A DNA stretch of 64,000 bases from Azolla caroliniana. Lineage: Eukaryota; Polypodiophyta. A program made the translations under genes and the position numbers. Shown here one piece after another: positions 1 through 13,041 of the stretch. The notes under the pieces are model-generated. The model saw nothing but the letters and a program-made list of their open reading frames with translations. It did no database searches and had not been told where the DNA came from. The stretch is taken from contig JBHGNT010000004.1 in assembly GCA_043228905.1 (NCBI GenBank), positions 3,906,001-3,970,000 of the forward strand, in the 5' to 3' direction. Every line of letters starts with the position of its first letter. Within the stretch, counting starts at the first letter, position 1.

Positions 1-145
1 TATTCTACTTTGCAAGCAACCTTACAATGCATTCATTGATATCTCACATTCGTGTTCACATGAACCATTGATATTGTGATTCCTTCTTAATATAGAATAC
101 ACACATACATACACACATACACACATACACACATACATACATACA

Positions 146-176
<31 letters not shown>

Positions 177-1950
177 TAGCGTGATTTACATATTCATGAT
201 CTCAAATCATTCTTGAACAACTAGTGATTATCTTATACATTGGCATTACATTTAACAAATATTTTCAACTTCAAAAGAGTAAACAAATAGCCCCCAAAGA
301 GTTGTTCTTAGTTTCAAATACGTATAGAACCTAGAGACAATCACTCTTTAGATATCAACATCGACACACAACCCAAGTAGGTGGGGAGAAAGTGAAGATC
401 GCTTTTGGTCCGACAAAATATTTTATAGTTTTGAAGGGCATTGACTTGGTAGGGAAGGTCTCATTATAAAGATACCTATATATTTTGGTGCATGTATTTC
501 ATTTCATTGCACAATAGATGCATGTTGTCGTTTGATAGAGACCTAGGGCTCAACTTGAACCATAAGATCAAGGTTGAGGAAACATCCGCGAAATAGGTTC
601 TCTTGTGGGGCGGAACTTATTTGGGCTTCAAAGAATTGTGAAATATTGCGGGCATTGTAGATCGCTGAACAACAACTTGGGTTAGTGATGATGAAATTGG
701 TACGGTATGCAATATAAGAGGTGAAGACGGAAGCAAAAAGGTGAACGGACAAGTTTTGAAGAGAATATCCCAACCCTTTTTACAAGCATGGTGAAGTACA
801 GACATGACCAAAGCACACATAAAGTGAAATATGCACACTTGGTGAGATGAAACTTTTGACGAATTGAGCACAAATTGATAGAACAAGAGAAGAGTGAGCT
901 TTTATGTCTTCCCTTAACATTGACAAACGGACAGAACTAGAGAAGACTGAGCTTTTATTTCTTCATTGAATGTGGACAAATGGATAAAGCTAGAGAAGAG
1001 AGCTTTTATTTCTTCGCATAATGTGGACAAAATAAATGGATTGAACCCAAAGAAGGGTATTGATGCACTACTCACTTTGTTTGCTATACAGAAGTAATTG
1101 TTAACTAACAATGGATATAGATAGATAAATTTTTTGTGTCCACAAGATCAATGTACAATATATAGGATAGGAAGGAACCAAGTGTATGGGAAAAAAACCA
1201 TCGGATTGTATCACAAGAAGTTAAAACCCAATCATCAATATCATACAATTATGGGATGGAAAGTTAGCAAAGGTTTAATAACTAGGGTATATATATTACA
1301 TCTAACATAGATAAATTATTACAACTTATTAAAGCTAGATCGTCAATATTGGTAGCAAAGGTCTAACAACTAAGATATATATCATATCTTTTTATCGATG
1401 TATATCACCTCGCATATAAACACATGTCATAGACAAAAGCATGGACACATGTCTCTTTCAATAACCCAATGCCTCATTAAGATACTTATTATTATCTTTG
1501 GAACAATGTATTCCACCTCACACATACACAATACATGTACACGTACGCTTTCACATGCCTATATGGGGTATATTTCTTTCGAAGGGGCCTAGGGCCCAAC
1601 TTGGGCACTAAAGTTGAAGCCGAAAACATCGAAGGTGAGATTAGCTGGGGTATTACTAGGAAGGAACGTGATAGATTGGGGATAGGCACTGTGGATGAGC
1701 TAAGGACAACTTGGTCACCGATGATGATGATGATGATGATGATGATGAAAGTGGCACTGTAATGAGTGTAAGGGGGTGGTGTGAGACACATGAAAGGGGG
1801 CCGGGGTGGGAGACGTGGAACCTTTTTAAAACTAAATAAATATCTCGACCTTTTCACTTAAGGAAAAAAACAAAAGAAGGGGAAAAGTTGAAAGGAAGGG
1901 AGGGAAGGAACGAAAAACTTAAGGGAAGGAAAGAAAGGGAGAGAGCCACA
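1..1950. other. Intergenic AT-rich DNA with short tandem repeats
   Basis: I recognise no gene in this stretch. It holds a CATA/CACA microsatellite at about 103-175 and an ATG-trinucleotide run at about 1720-1747. Two near-repeats of a short motif, 'agctttTATTTCTTC' preceded by 'agagaag', lie around 940-1020. The open frames here are short, overlap on both strands and show no family resemblance. Confidence 0.6.
103..175. repeat. CATA/CACA microsatellite
   Basis: Tandem four-base units (mostly CATA, with ACAC interruptions at the left end) run without a break to about 173. This is a simple sequence repeat with no coding role. Confidence 0.9.
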
Positions 1951-1959
1951 TGAGTTCAC

Positions 1960-1969
1960 TATATAAATA
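1960..1969 (+). promoter_or_regulatory. TATA box of the EXORDIUM-like gene
   Basis: The motif TATATAAATA lies about 175 bases before the ATG at 2141. A GA-rich stretch (about 2001-2022) that could form part of the 5' leader follows. The position suits a Pol II core promoter with a leader of roughly 140 bases. This is inference from motif and spacing only. Confidence 0.5.
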
Positions 1970-2140
1970 TGGCCCCCAAGGAAATGTGGGTAGGAAGAGT
2001 GAGAGTGAGAGAGAGAGAGAGAGGTACACACATAACTCAACATAGAGAGAATTGTTTAGACTAGCTTAGTTCATCAACAACTCATAGGTTGTTGTGGTTG
2101 TGGTTTTGTGTCTTGTGTGAGAGAGCGGTTTAACCAAGAG

Positions 2141-3172
2141 ATGAATCTCGGAACCTTAGTTTTGGTTTGTGCCTTAATGGTGCTAGACTTGGCATTCAGC
2201 TCGAGCATCGCCCCGTTGCACATCGTGGAGTACTCGAGTAGCCATTCGTACAACGAAGAGTTGTCTCTCGTCCCGACCCCGACCATCGAATTGTCCTACC
2301 ACATGGGGCCCCTCCTCACCTCCCCGGAGAAATCCCCCCTCAACTTCCATTTCCTTTGGGTCGGCTCCTTCTCGCCCGCCCAAAAGCAAATCCTCATCGA
2401 CTTCGCGTCCTCCTTCGAGCCCATCAACACCCACAATGAAGCACAAATCCCTTCGGTTTCATCGTGGTGGTCTACCGCCACATTGTACACGGATCGGACC
2501 AATGCACATGTCTCCTCCTCCCTCTCATTCTCTTCCCAATCCTCCCTTCAGCTCACACTTGGCACACCCCCCTCTAATCTCCTCACCAAAGACCACCTCC
2601 TCTCTCTCCTCACCTCCTCACTCTCATCCCGTGCACTTCCGGTCGACACCTCGGGCCTCTACTTCATATTCACCGACCCGAGCATCCCGGTCGAGGACTT
2701 CTGCCTTAGCTCGTGCGGGTTCCACGATTTTACACCCGCCTCCCCGGCCACAGGGAACCAAAAGCTGCCCTACGCATGGGTCGGCAACCCGAGCACCCAA
2801 TGCCCAGGTGTGTGCGCGTGGCCGTTCGCGGCCCCGCAGTTCGGGCCCCAAGGCTTCGTGCCTTTGGGCCCGCCCAATGGGGACGTGGGCATGGACGGCA
2901 TGGTCATCAATATGGCCACCCTCCTCGCGGGTATGGCCACGAATCCGTTTCACACTGGGTACTTCGAGGGCGAGTCCGGGTTGCCATCGGAGGCGGTTTC
3001 AGTTTGCACGGGTATTTTCGGAGAAGGGGCGTATCCCGGGAACCCGGGATCTCTTTTGAAGCAACAAGACACCGGGGCTTCCTTCAATGCACAAGGTGTG
3101 AATGGACGCCATTACCTTCTCCCTGCCATATGGAGCCCTTCCACTAACACTTGTTTGCCTCCTAACCCCTAG
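2141..3172 (+). CDS. EXO: EXORDIUM-like / phosphate-induced protein 1 (PHI-1) family protein
   Basis: A single-exon gene for a 343-residue secreted protein. EXORDIUM-family proteins act in the apoplast or cell wall and promote brassinosteroid-linked cell expansion; that role is family knowledge. The ATG at 2141 is chosen over the in-frame codon at 2108 because it starts a clean signal peptide, MNLGTLVLVCALMVLDLAFS. Family hallmarks seen are HFLWVGSFSPAQKQILIDF near residue 70, VSSWWSTATLYTD near residue 107, repeated Cys in the second half (DFCLSSCGFHD, STQCPGVCAWPFA), and the C-terminal block NGRHYLLPAIWSPSTNTCLP. Length and end match the family (about 310-350 aa). The coding region is markedly GC-richer than its flanks. 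A TATA box and GA-rich leader precede it. No frameshift or missing segment is seen, so it is probably functional. Confidence 0.93.
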   Translation: MNLGTLVLVCALMVLDLAFSSSIAPLHIVEYSSSHSYNEELSLVPTPTIELSYHMGPLLTSPEKSPLNFHFLWVGSFSPAQKQILIDFASSFEPINTHNEAQIPSVSSWWSTATLYTDRTNAHVSSSLSFSSQSSLQLTLGTPPSNLLTKDHLLSLLTSSLSSRALPVDTSGLYFIFTDPSIPVEDFCLSSCGFHDFTPASPATGNQKLPYAWVGNPSTQCPGVCAWPFAAPQFGPQGFVPLGPPNGDVGMDGMVINMATLLAGMATNPFHTGYFEGESGLPSEAVSVCTGIFGEGAYPGNPGSLLKQQDTGASFNAQGVNGRHYLLPAIWSPSTNTCLPPNP

Positions 3173-3179
3173 GTTTGGG

Positions 3180-5963
3180 TCTTGGGTCCAGGTCTAGGGC
3201 TAGGTCTCTCTCTAGAGTCTATAGAATGTATTGCTATGTAGGTCCAACATACCCAACAACATTAATGTAATCCGCATGTACATTATTATTACACCACTTA
3301 TCATCAACCTCCATCTACACCATTCCAGCTGGTACAAAAATCTAGTCATTGTGTGAGAGAGAAAGAGAGTTTCTTTTGTTTTCGAAACATACCATTTACC
3401 TCGAACCTACAAGTGTTGGCCCTCCTTGCATTTCGTGCCAATGAGCTTTCTTGATCATGCATACATCTATGGACAATTACGATAGAGATCTCGGCCACAC
3501 GTTTTAATATCTCTGGAACATTAGCGAGGTTTCCTTGAAGTTTGAAAATGCTTCCTCATACGTCTCACATACAACATTGTTAGCCCGGCGATGTACTCAT
3601 AAACTTTCTTTAGAGAACGTTTGCTTTGATTTGGCTCTTCCATTGTGTGCGAATGGGTTTCATTATAATATACGTTCTTTGAAACTGTTCCTTGAGGATA
3701 TGGATTGCCTACTCTCTGTCTAACCATCGAATATATAACCATCTCTTCATGCCTTAACTATATTTCTATTGTTCATATGTGGGGGATTCCTATGCATTGG
3801 AAGAGAGGCTTTGTATTGACGTGTAACCTCCCCGGACGGATAGATGCACAATGTGCCATGGTCAGATAATTTGATTATCTTAGAACTCACACGTCACTTC
3901 ACCTAGTTCTAGAATCATCTCCAACGTTTACCTTATGTCTACTTATAGTGGCCATGTCTCGTGTGTTGGTTTGTGCTTGAATGTAGAAAGGATCTATGTA
4001 GCCTTCTTTATTGTTGTGACTCATGAGGTAATGCTTATGATAAATCAATGCATTTAGTATATTTTTTGTGTAATAGGACAAGTTGCTTCTTTCAAACTAT
4101 AGAAAGGCGTGCACCTTTATGAAAAAGTTATGACCAAGGGATAAAGTTCACAAAGCCAATTCAATAACTGATTTTAGCACTTCTACAATAATAGAGAACT
4201 AGAGAGCTTACAAAATAAGCTCCCCTCTAAAATGTTTATTTCGTTTACATGTATCCGCAATAGTCTACCACTTACTCTTCTGACATTCTATTTCAATAAA
4301 ACTCCACACAAAATCACTTTGAAAGTTAGCAAGTCATGCAACCAAATTTGATTCATTTTCAGAGCAAATGCACAAATTTATCTTGTTCTCATGGAGTATG
4401 CACAATTATAGGTTATGAACTTACATGATGATACATAATTTGCATTTTCTTTTTAAGGAAATGGATACAAGCATCTTATATGACAATGTCTTTATTATAT
4501 ACATGCTAAATTTCCCATTAGCATTTTTAAAATATATCAAACTAATAGCATACAAAACATTATATCCTTTAGTCTTTGTAGTAGTCAAAAGTGAGTATAA
4601 TCTAGTATGCACATGGGATATATATATGCATGTGCTACATACATATATGCATAGAATTCCATTTATGAGCAAATAGCCTTGTAGTATTGTGTACTTAAAG
4701 CAATAAAATGGCACACATAGGTTGGCAAAGAGGACCCACAATAAGTTGGTCTATATAGCTATAGGGTATCAATATAGCGGTTTGAGTGACTTGAAATAGG
4801 TTATTTGTTCAATAGGTAAGGTATTTGTTAAATGGTATTCAAACATCAATGTTTTTACTAGATTACAGTTGTTTGCCATTGTGTTACATATGTACATGTA
4901 ATGCTCACAATGCAAGGCTAACATTCTTGATCTACTATATGTTATCCAAGGGACACCTTGAAGTCATGTCAAAGGTTTACATATTGTTCAATTTGCTAGT
5001 TGAAAAACTGTTTTTTTACGATTCTTGAAAATGTAGCTAGCTATTTGGTGTGCCTTTGTTTGTATCACAACATTGAGTCATAAACAAATTTTCATACCCA
5101 TTTGTTGCCACACTCAACAAATATTTGTCAATGGTGATGTATTCTTTATCAAAATTGAGGGTCATGTTAAAGAAAATGAATGTCAAGAAATCATGAACTA
5201 AAGTCAAAACACAACATATACGAAGCATTCTAGAGGCCAATGATTGACGATGTCGATAACATTGAAGTGTCTTAAAGTTAAGATTCATTTGAATTTGGAT
5301 AGCATACAGTAAATTTATTTGTCTACCTTCATCTAGATAACCCTTAGTCTATAAAAAATGAATTTGTGTGTTGTACCATGACCTTTAAAGGAACCTTTTC
5401 AACCCTCAGACAAAAACTTTATAAAGGAAAACGAGAGAATTATTGACACAAAGGAAGAAGTAGAATCTATGTTGTATGTACAAAATCATTGCTTCATAAC
5501 TAAGATTTCTCAAATTCCCAATTGGAATTGATGAAGAATCCTATCTTATCCAAATTTCCCTATGTTGTTTAACTATTTTCACACTCTTTCTCTTATTGTT
5601 GACAATGGAGAATTTTTTAGTGCTTTCTTGGATGTAGAACTAATCCATCTAGCATTTGTACCTTATGCTTTTCTGTTGCAATTATCTACACATGTGAAAT
5701 AATGAACCTTGGTTTCCAGTAGTGGACATCAACATCAACATTCGACATCTACAATAATATACTCTAGTGTTGTTTATACCGTCATCCCCACTGTATACAA
5801 AATCATTTCTACCATATACCATAGTTTTTGAGTCTAACTATCTCTACAATATCCTTGGACCCTACAAACCTTTGGCAAATAATGTTACCCATGATCCATA
5901 TTTACCAATTAAAATTGTTGTTGAAATGTGAGACATTGGTATTATAAGCTTTATAAATAATAG
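3180..5963. other. Intergenic DNA without recognised gene
   Basis: AT-rich sequence downstream of the EXORDIUM-like gene. The open frames are all under about 110 codons and on conflicting strands. None shows a recognisable domain, and I see no paired repeats of note. Confidence 0.5.
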
Positions 5964-5981
5964 AAATTTAGCACAAGGAAT
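5964..5981. repeat. Left target-site duplication of LINE copy
   Basis: AAATTTAGCACAAGGAAT matches the sequence after the LINE tail (6906-6923, AAATTTAGAACAAGCAAT) at 16 of 18 bases. This is the length expected of a target-primed reverse-transcription duplication. Confidence 0.7.
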
Positions 5982-6905
5982 GCTAGCTACGCAAATCCCA
6001 TTTTTTCAGTACTCGGTAAAAATGGGTAGAGAATTGCTTAGGCGTATGGTTGTTACGCTAGCAACTTCTTGGTTGAATGCTTATTGAAAATGGCTATGGG
6101 CAATGCAAATTCCTAGAAAAGTTGCCTTGTTTAGATGGTTGCTGGTACATTATGGCATTCCTATGAAGTCATGGATGAGAGGGCATTGTCGTGATTTAAA
6201 ATGTGACAGTTGTGGTTTTCCCAGAGAACGGTTCACCATGTTTTATGAGTATATCCTATTGCTAAAGCGATATGGAGAATATTGAGAATTTTGTATCCTA
6301 TTTATGGTAAACAGGTGTACACGTGGGGTTTTGTGAGATGGAGAAAGTTTGCTAAAGACATGTATTATGAAAGGGACTATGTTGATTTTTTGCTCTTCTC
6401 TGATGGAAGACATATATTGGAGGTCTCGTATACTACACCAATCCATTGTTTGAAAGAGGATAAGGTTTGTTCTACAATATTTTCTTTAGTAGTTTGGGTA
6501 TTCTGGAAGGCAAGATGTAAGTGTGTATTTCAAAAAGTCAAACCGAATGTGATTGAGTTAGTCAAGGAGATATGGTTGATGCTCTATCATACTCTAAGAG
6601 GTCAATATGAGGCAAACCCAGGTGAGCCTGATGGGAAGCAACAACAATTTCGAGAAATTTGAAAAAAGGCAAAGGTTTTACTTTTTGGGGGAAGAGAATA
6701 AAGTAGAAATATGCTCCACCAAGATGGCTTTTTACACCCCCCGTCATGGAAGGACATTGCATGAGGGCTCCCGCTTCTATACATGTTGATTGAAGTGGGT
6801 AGGAGGGTTATATTTTATTGTATGGATTCTTTGTAGCCTTTGGGCATCTTTTCATTAATACCAAGGTGAATCTTGACTTGAAAACAATAAATAAATAAAT
6901 AAATA
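5982..6905 (+). mobile_element. 5'-truncated LINE retrotransposon with zinc-binding (RVT_Znf) domain remnant
   Basis: This is the 3' end of a non-LTR retrotransposon. The + strand encodes a degenerate reverse-transcriptase zinc-binding domain: WLWAMQIPRKVALFRWLL, then DLKCDSCGFPRE, and after a frameshift near 6246-6255 the family-typical PIAKAIWRILR. The conserved His before that block is Tyr here. The copy ends in a TAAA-type tail (about 6886-6905) and is flanked by an 18-bp imperfect target-site duplication at 5964-5981 and 6906-6923. A stop at about 6085 and the frameshift make it non-coding. 5' truncation is inferred from the absence of endonuclease and RT domains between the duplications. 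Confidence 0.8.
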
Positions 6906-6923
6906 AAATTTAGAACAAGCAAT
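6906..6923. repeat. Right target-site duplication of LINE copy
   Basis: AAATTTAGAACAAGCAAT directly follows the TAAA tail and matches the left copy at 16 of 18 bases. Confidence 0.7.
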
Positions 6924-9900
6924 AAGTCCAAGGCCTAACCTAGTGTTGAATTGGCATCATGATTTTGATTAATATCCCCTATTCATCCATTAATACCATT
7001 AATTAAAATCTCAATAGAAATAAATGTATGCGACCAATATATATGTTCTTCCAAAACATATGTTCGTCAACCTTAGACATCAACCACAAAATAATAATAT
7101 CTAAAATATTATAGCTAGCTTGAAAAATGCTTCAAGAGTAGATAAATTTAGTCAAAAAAGGCAAACTTTCAATGTTCATGACAAGCACAAGACTAATATC
7201 TTAATGCATCATTAGGCATCATTGCACAATCAAAATAAGAAGCTAGAAATAGAATGCAACGTCATATAATATATTATGATCTACATATAATATATTTCTT
7301 GTTCTAAAGGGTCCACCTTTAACCAATGCAAGCTAGTGATCATGATGACATCTTGTTGCAACCTTATCATTTCAAGACTACAAAGGGGACGAGTTTTTCC
7401 TAGAAGGTGTTAAGTTATTTACCATAGGTTATGCCTCTCCATATAATTAAGTTTGTGGCTTAAACATGTATTTTTGAACCTCATCTTAGATATTTGGTTT
7501 CCTTGCCACGCGATCCTATTCAAATTAGAACCTTTAATAACCAATATATAAAACGTGACATTAAAGATATTTCTTCTTGCTCATTGATACCATAAGTTCA
7601 AGTTCGTATTGCACCTAACGTGTTTCAACATACTCAAAGTGATCATCATGATCATTGCGATATTTGATGATCGCTACCATAAACAGTTATCAATACCATA
7701 ACGATTATAGGTTTTTTTTCCCTAAATAGTAGCAAATCTTATGAGTCAAAATGCATGGTGTCAATTTACACTTTCTTTTAAAAGTTTCAAGTTTTCGTTC
7801 CACTTAAAATCATGAATCTATGAACATCTCAAATTCTAACTAAGTTGAATGTAGGAATTATCAAATTGTAAGGATGCATAGAATACGAAGCGATGAACTT
7901 GCAAATTAGGCTATAAGTATGACATCTAGGATAGAGAGTAAGTGTATTAGAAATTCCGATTAGGAAGGTATTCATCAAAATATATATGAGGAATCATTGC
8001 CATTAAACCATATGGACACCAAGTGAATGCAACACAAGATTCAAGTGAAGACTCTATGTATTGATGACAATAATAACGCATGTACCAAAGGTATTGGACT
8101 CCCATTGGACTTCAACTGGAGAAAGTTCTACTTGATCAAATAGAGGCATGTCGGAGCAATACTATACAAAAAACATTCGATGAATATAATAATTGTGATC
8201 ATCATCACATATCTTCGAGAGGAGGTCAAATGTTTGTGTGCATGCCCTAAATGTGGATTGGAGGCAAGAGTTCAATTCTTAGTGTTGAACACCAATAGAT
8301 GTTGAATGTGACCATTAATCTTCAAGTTGATACACATCTTCGATGCCATTAATGAGTGGCGAAAGTTATGATTATATTGCAAGAGATCCAACTATATGTC
8401 TATTGCATCAACATAGAGTCCATCGAACCACATGTGTGAGTAAAGCCTCAAATATGGAACATCTAATACATAACAATACCATCTTCTAACATGTTCTTAT
8501 TGAATATGTCATAGGCAGAGTTAACGGTCAATGCACTTAATGCATCTAAAGCTTCCTCAATCTAATATTTCCCAAACTCACGAGTCATCCACATAATAAC
8601 AAAAACTCGGTGTTCCACCCTAACATTTATATGTTGGCCTCATATTTTGATATTAAAAGCATTGTTTTACTCCTTAAGAGTTTATGGTTGCCATAAGGCA
8701 TAGTCTGCCAATTTTACGAGTTAGGTATCATAATACTAGACTTAACGAATTGGTGCAAGTCCTTACGCCAAGTGATTGTGTGTCTAGAGATTTTGAAACT
8801 CTTCGAGCATGATGTTAGCCATCATACTCTAGATCGATTGATTCATATGTGTTGGTGGAGATGATATCTAGGCATGGTTTTCATGTAACATGCATGCATA
8901 GGACCTTAATTATACATAATGACTCCATTCACTTTTTTTAAATAGCACTATCACACAACTAGATTAAGAGATTGTCCTTCCACCCGATGCACTAATGGTG
9001 GACACAAAGGTGTAGGGAGTGTTGATTGCCCTTCGAAACATGTTAATGGTCCGACATTGGGTAGTGAATTTATACAATTTCCTTATATAATATCAACAAG
9101 CATGCACTACTGGTATTAAAACTGAGGGGGGGTTTTCTACTTGCACAAAAAGAGTTTGTCTCATTTTGTATCATGGATTAACATTGTCTTTTTCCAATCT
9201 CATGATTGCAAGAGCATAGGTAGGAGTGTTAAATATCTAATATATTACCAATGCTCATGGATACTTTGAGATGGCCCAACAGTTTTTGACAAGATAATAT
9301 TTTTGGCATCTTTTGTTTTATTGCAAGATGCATGGTATCCCTAATTTTAACATTGCTATTAAATGTCATTTAAATAATTGCTTGAGCTCATAACTTCTTT
9401 GTTACTTCAGTTTCACATGTAACTACGCACAACATAACTGGAGATGCAACCATTTCTTGTAGAATGCATTGGTGATGCATAAAAATAACATGCAAATACA
9501 CATGGGCTATGATGGATAATGATGGTATGCCATTTGCGCATTTAATTTTTAGTGAAGTTGCCCTCGCAAAGCATTCACATCTCAAGGACTAAGCATGCGT
9601 ACCACACTCATCTTCACCCTCATATTAAATAAACATCAAAACAAAACTAATGAAGATATGATGTGTCAGTCATTGATGACCAACTAACTATTTCTCACGT
9701 ATGGTTGATAATGTACCATCACATGAACTTTATTTATTTGTACCCTCAATTACATTGTATATAAATGGTTTGATCATAGAAACATAAGAGAAACCCAGGT
9801 TTGATGCCTCACTTTTCTTCGCCTTACTTATTGAGCAATCATTTAAACAAAATGGAAGAACATGTGTTAGTCTAGTCACTTGCTTCATGAGGTGGCCACT

Positions 9901-11240
9901 TGTTTCTCATGTGCTTGTGGATAATGTGTCACATTAACTATGTCAAGCTCTTTGTTACATAGCATTGCATTACATATGAAAGTTTTGATTGTACCAAGAA
10001 ATGTGAGGGATGTTAAATATCCACAATAATGGTTTTATATATTCTCTCGAGATCTATTAGGCACGACAAAGTAACTCTATAAGTTACCTAGATGATTGGC
10101 TTTCAAATGAACTTCTTTTGGCATAAAATTTATTGGTCCTTGCTAAAGCCAAAGTTCAATCTCACACAATACTAAAGACACAACTTGTGCACACAACAAG
10201 AGAAGGAAAATAAGGCATCGGGGTTAGTGTAAGACCATGTGATCTTATGCTTCTGCAGTTACATGTCACACACAACGAATGCAACCCAACCTTCCTCTAC
10301 ACAACTTCCCAATATGATTTGAATGCTTTTTAAGCATTCTGTCATCCAACATTGATTGGATGGTGTTCCTTTGCATATTCATTTTTGAGTTATTCGCCTT
10401 ATAGTGCCTAGTCAATCATGTTATTTCCAAAAAAATTATGGTGGAATCACCAAACTCTCCAAAATATCCTCAAATTTTGGAAATGTCGCAAGAATACCCC
10501 AAATGTAATAGCAATAAACTTACATACTACGTAAGGGTATAATTATTGAAATTTACTAATGCCAAGGTGGATGGATTCAAGGTGTACACTTGTCAAATAG
10601 GTGAAAACCAAGTGGCATTCTTACCATTGTCCTCTTTTTTTAGGACAAGAAAAAAAATGGAAGGAACTACATAGGGCTCAAGCCTTTATGCTTTCTTTCT
10701 CTCTCGCACAACCTCACATCCAATACGTTAAGTGGCAGTCCATTTGAGTTTCTTACTTCTTTAGATTGTTTTGATGCTCGAATCCTCGATATTGTCCTTT
10801 ATTCGTGAATGCCCTTTGCGTCCAACGTATGTATTTGCAACAACGTTTTCTTTGGAACAAAAAACTGATGTCACATCCTTCCAACCTTTTTCTCCATTGT
10901 GTTGCGTGTTCCATGCAGCACATGGCCTGCTCTATCGATCGTGTTTCCCCCACGGACAACGCTCATTGACTGATGTTTCTTTTTACTGTCCCGAAGGGAT
11001 TTACTTGAGATCATTGACTCGGGCATCTGGTTTGTGAGCACTTTGGGTGTACGAGTGAAACAGCCAGTCGGCCAAAGAAGTTTATGATGGAGTGAGAATC
11101 ATTGTGGGTGGACAAAGGCGCACACAACGGTCGTATGTGACATCATAATCTCGATGTTGTGCTTCAAACAATTAAAAAAGCTGATATAATTATGGATATG
11201 TTTGAAAATAAAAGCTTTGCGTTTTTAGGGTTTTTTTCTG
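6924..11240. other. Long intergenic stretch without recognised gene
   Basis: Over 4 kb of AT-rich DNA with almost no open frame above 60 codons up to about 10.7 kb. Frames at 10753-11037 overlap on both strands and resemble no family I know. I see no intact repeat ends. It is best read as old, decayed intergenic DNA. Confidence 0.5.
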
Positions 11241-11261
11241 TCTTCTCCTATGTGTATATAT

Positions 11262-11278
11262 GTATACATACATTATAC

Positions 11279-11311
<33 letters not shown>

Positions 11312-11404
11312 TGTATATGTGTATGTGTATGTATATGTATACAGTATATGTATGTATGTATATGTGTATGTGTATGTATATGTATACAGTATATGTATGT
11401 ATGT
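11262..11404. repeat. TATG-type microsatellite with an internal duplicated block
   Basis: Runs of TATG/TGTA units contain a roughly 50-base segment, including ATGTATACAGTATATG, twice in tandem (about 11315-11355 and 11360-11400). It lies about 450 bases before the DREB2-like start codon, so length change here could affect that promoter. That effect is speculation. Confidence 0.85.
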
Positions 11405-11655
11405 ACCTACTATACAATGCTATTTTTGTACATATTGATTTCCTCGACTAGGGTTTCCCCATAGCAGGGATAATAATAATAATAACCTATTTTTTAAATT
11501 TTGATTTGCAGTTTTAGGGTTTGATTTGAAGCTGTCAATCGATCGTAGATGTACATAGAAAAGAAAAGAGAAGAGGAGAAAGATAACAGGTTTTTTGAAA
11601 TCAGGAATATATCTGCAATCTGTACATAGTAGGGTTTTGGACAGTTCCAATCCGC

Positions 11656-11670
11656 ATATATATATATACA
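11656..11670 (+). promoter_or_regulatory. Possible TATA element of the DREB2-like gene
   Basis: ATATATATATATACA lies about 195 bases before the ATG at 11863, in an otherwise ordinary leader. It could equally be a short dinucleotide repeat. Confidence 0.3.
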
Positions 11671-11862
11671 TAGGTGAAGGATTCTTGAAGAACCAATCAG
11701 GATTATTTGGAAAGTACAAGCGGGATTTTGTTCGCTTCTGTTTCATCTAGATTCTTTGAGAGCAGTATTAACGAGATTTTTGGTATATTGATCAAATTTC
11801 TCGGCCGTAAAGATATTGCCCTGACATTCTATCTAAATATTCGATTAAGGGATAATCAATCG

Positions 11863-13041
11863 ATGATGGCTGCCCAACAGAAGATGTCTGGTGTGCGGAA
11901 GCGATCAAAACGACCTCATGGATGTGAATCGGTGACAGAGATCCTGGCATGGTGGGCTGAGCAAAACCAAATCAAATCAGTAACCAATGAACTCGAACCA
12001 CAAGATCAAGAGCGAGGCCAATGCTCACTAGCAGAGAAGGATACCATCATAACTAGAAGAGTACCTGCCAGAGGATCGAAGAAAGGCTGTATGAAAGGGA
12101 AAGGAGGACCAGAGAATGCACATTGCAAATATAGAGGAGTAAGGCAGAGGGTATGGGGGAAATGGGTATCAGAGATAAGAGAGCCGAATCGAGGCGAGAG
12201 ATTGTGGTTAGGTACATTTGCCACAGCACGAGAAGCCGCATTAGCATATGATCAAGCCGCAAGAATACTGTATGGTTCGTGTGCTCGCCTCAATCTCCCC
12301 GAGGTCACTGATTGCCAAATTCTAAAGATCTGTTCTCGATCATCAAGTATTATGAAAGGATCAATCAATCTGGATGCCAATGTATGTTCTGATGCCGATG
12401 TGAAGAGCCATGATTTGGGTTCTTTTAGCTGTACAAGCCCTCATGAGGTATCGGATAAGTCCTCGCCAGGTGTATCTTGTTTGAGCAGTTGCAAAGATGA
12501 TTCAGATGTTAAGTATGATATGGAATCATTTAACCCCATTAATTCTCCCCAAGGTCTCAGCAACCTTTTCAGTGATTCGGTTAATAATGTGGACAATGTG
12601 CTGGAATTCGTCGACAATTTGCCAGAATTAAGAGGAGAGTTGGCATTCGAGCCAGTTATCGAAGATTTGCAAGAATCTGATTATAATTTAGTTGCCAATG
12701 AAATAGTGAAGCTCTTGGAAGATACAAAAAACCCTTATAACTTTGAGATTGAAGGCTCTACTTGTTTACCCTCTTCCATGCAAACAAAGGGCTCTTATAA
12801 TAGCTTTGACAATAATTTAGAGGCATTTTGGGTCCATTCAGACCATCAAGGGGGCAATAACTTTATCTCATCCTCCCAGTATTTTATAAACCCTAAAGAG
12901 ACGAATATCGTTTCAGGCTCATCTCAATATGATGATTTGAATAGCCCAATCATATCAGGTCAAAAATGTGATCAAGGTTCTATGCAAACTTGTATTGGAG
13001 GAGAGAATTCCATACACAACCTCACCTACAATCATATGTGA
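11863..13041 (+). CDS. DREB2: DREB2-type AP2/ERF transcription factor
   Basis: This gene encodes a 392-residue nuclear DNA-binding activator that should bind DRE/CRT elements in drought, heat or salt-responsive promoters (family knowledge). The ATG at 11863 is chosen because the upstream in-frame extension to 11707 has no ATG. Visible features are a basic N-terminal NLS-like run (VRKRSKRP, residues 11-18), the DREB2 signature [15 protein letters not shown] at residues 71-85, and a single AP2 domain at residues 89-147 with [11 protein letters not shown] and WLGTF. Val14 and Glu19 of the domain, the DREB-defining positions, are both present. The C-terminal half is Ser/Asn-rich and acidic ([27 protein letters not shown]), consistent with an activation region. 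The coding part is intronless. A 5'-leader intron ending near 11512 is possible but unproven. Confidence 0.93.
   Translation: MMAAQQKMSGVRKRSKRPHGCESVTEILAWWAEQNQIKSVTNELEPQDQERGQCSLAEKDTIITRRVPARGSKKGCMKGKGGPENAHCKYRGVRQRVWGKWVSEIREPNRGERLWLGTFATAREAALAYDQAARILYGSCARLNLPEVTDCQILKICSRSSSIMKGSINLDANVCSDADVKSHDLGSFSCTSPHEVSDKSSPGVSCLSSCKDDSDVKYDMESFNPINSPQGLSNLFSDSVNNVDNVLEFVDNLPELRGELAFEPVIEDLQESDYNLVANEIVKLLEDTKNPYNFEIEGSTCLPSSMQTKGSYNSFDNNLEAFWVHSDHQGGNNFISSSQYFINPKETNIVSGSSQYDDLNSPIISGQKCDQGSMQTCIGGENSIHNLTYNHM

Noticed and set aside
543-1111. Cluster of small minus-strand frames
   Set aside because: Short, overlapping in different frames, low complexity and with no family resemblance.
2183-3147. 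Open frames antisense to or shifted within the EXORDIUM-like gene
   Set aside because: Shadows of a GC-rich coding region. Only the frame 2141-3172 has a signal peptide and family motifs.
10753-11037. Opposed open frames of 68 and 88 codons upstream of the DREB2-like gene
   Set aside because: They overlap on opposite strands, lack recognisable domains and fall in decayed intergenic sequence.
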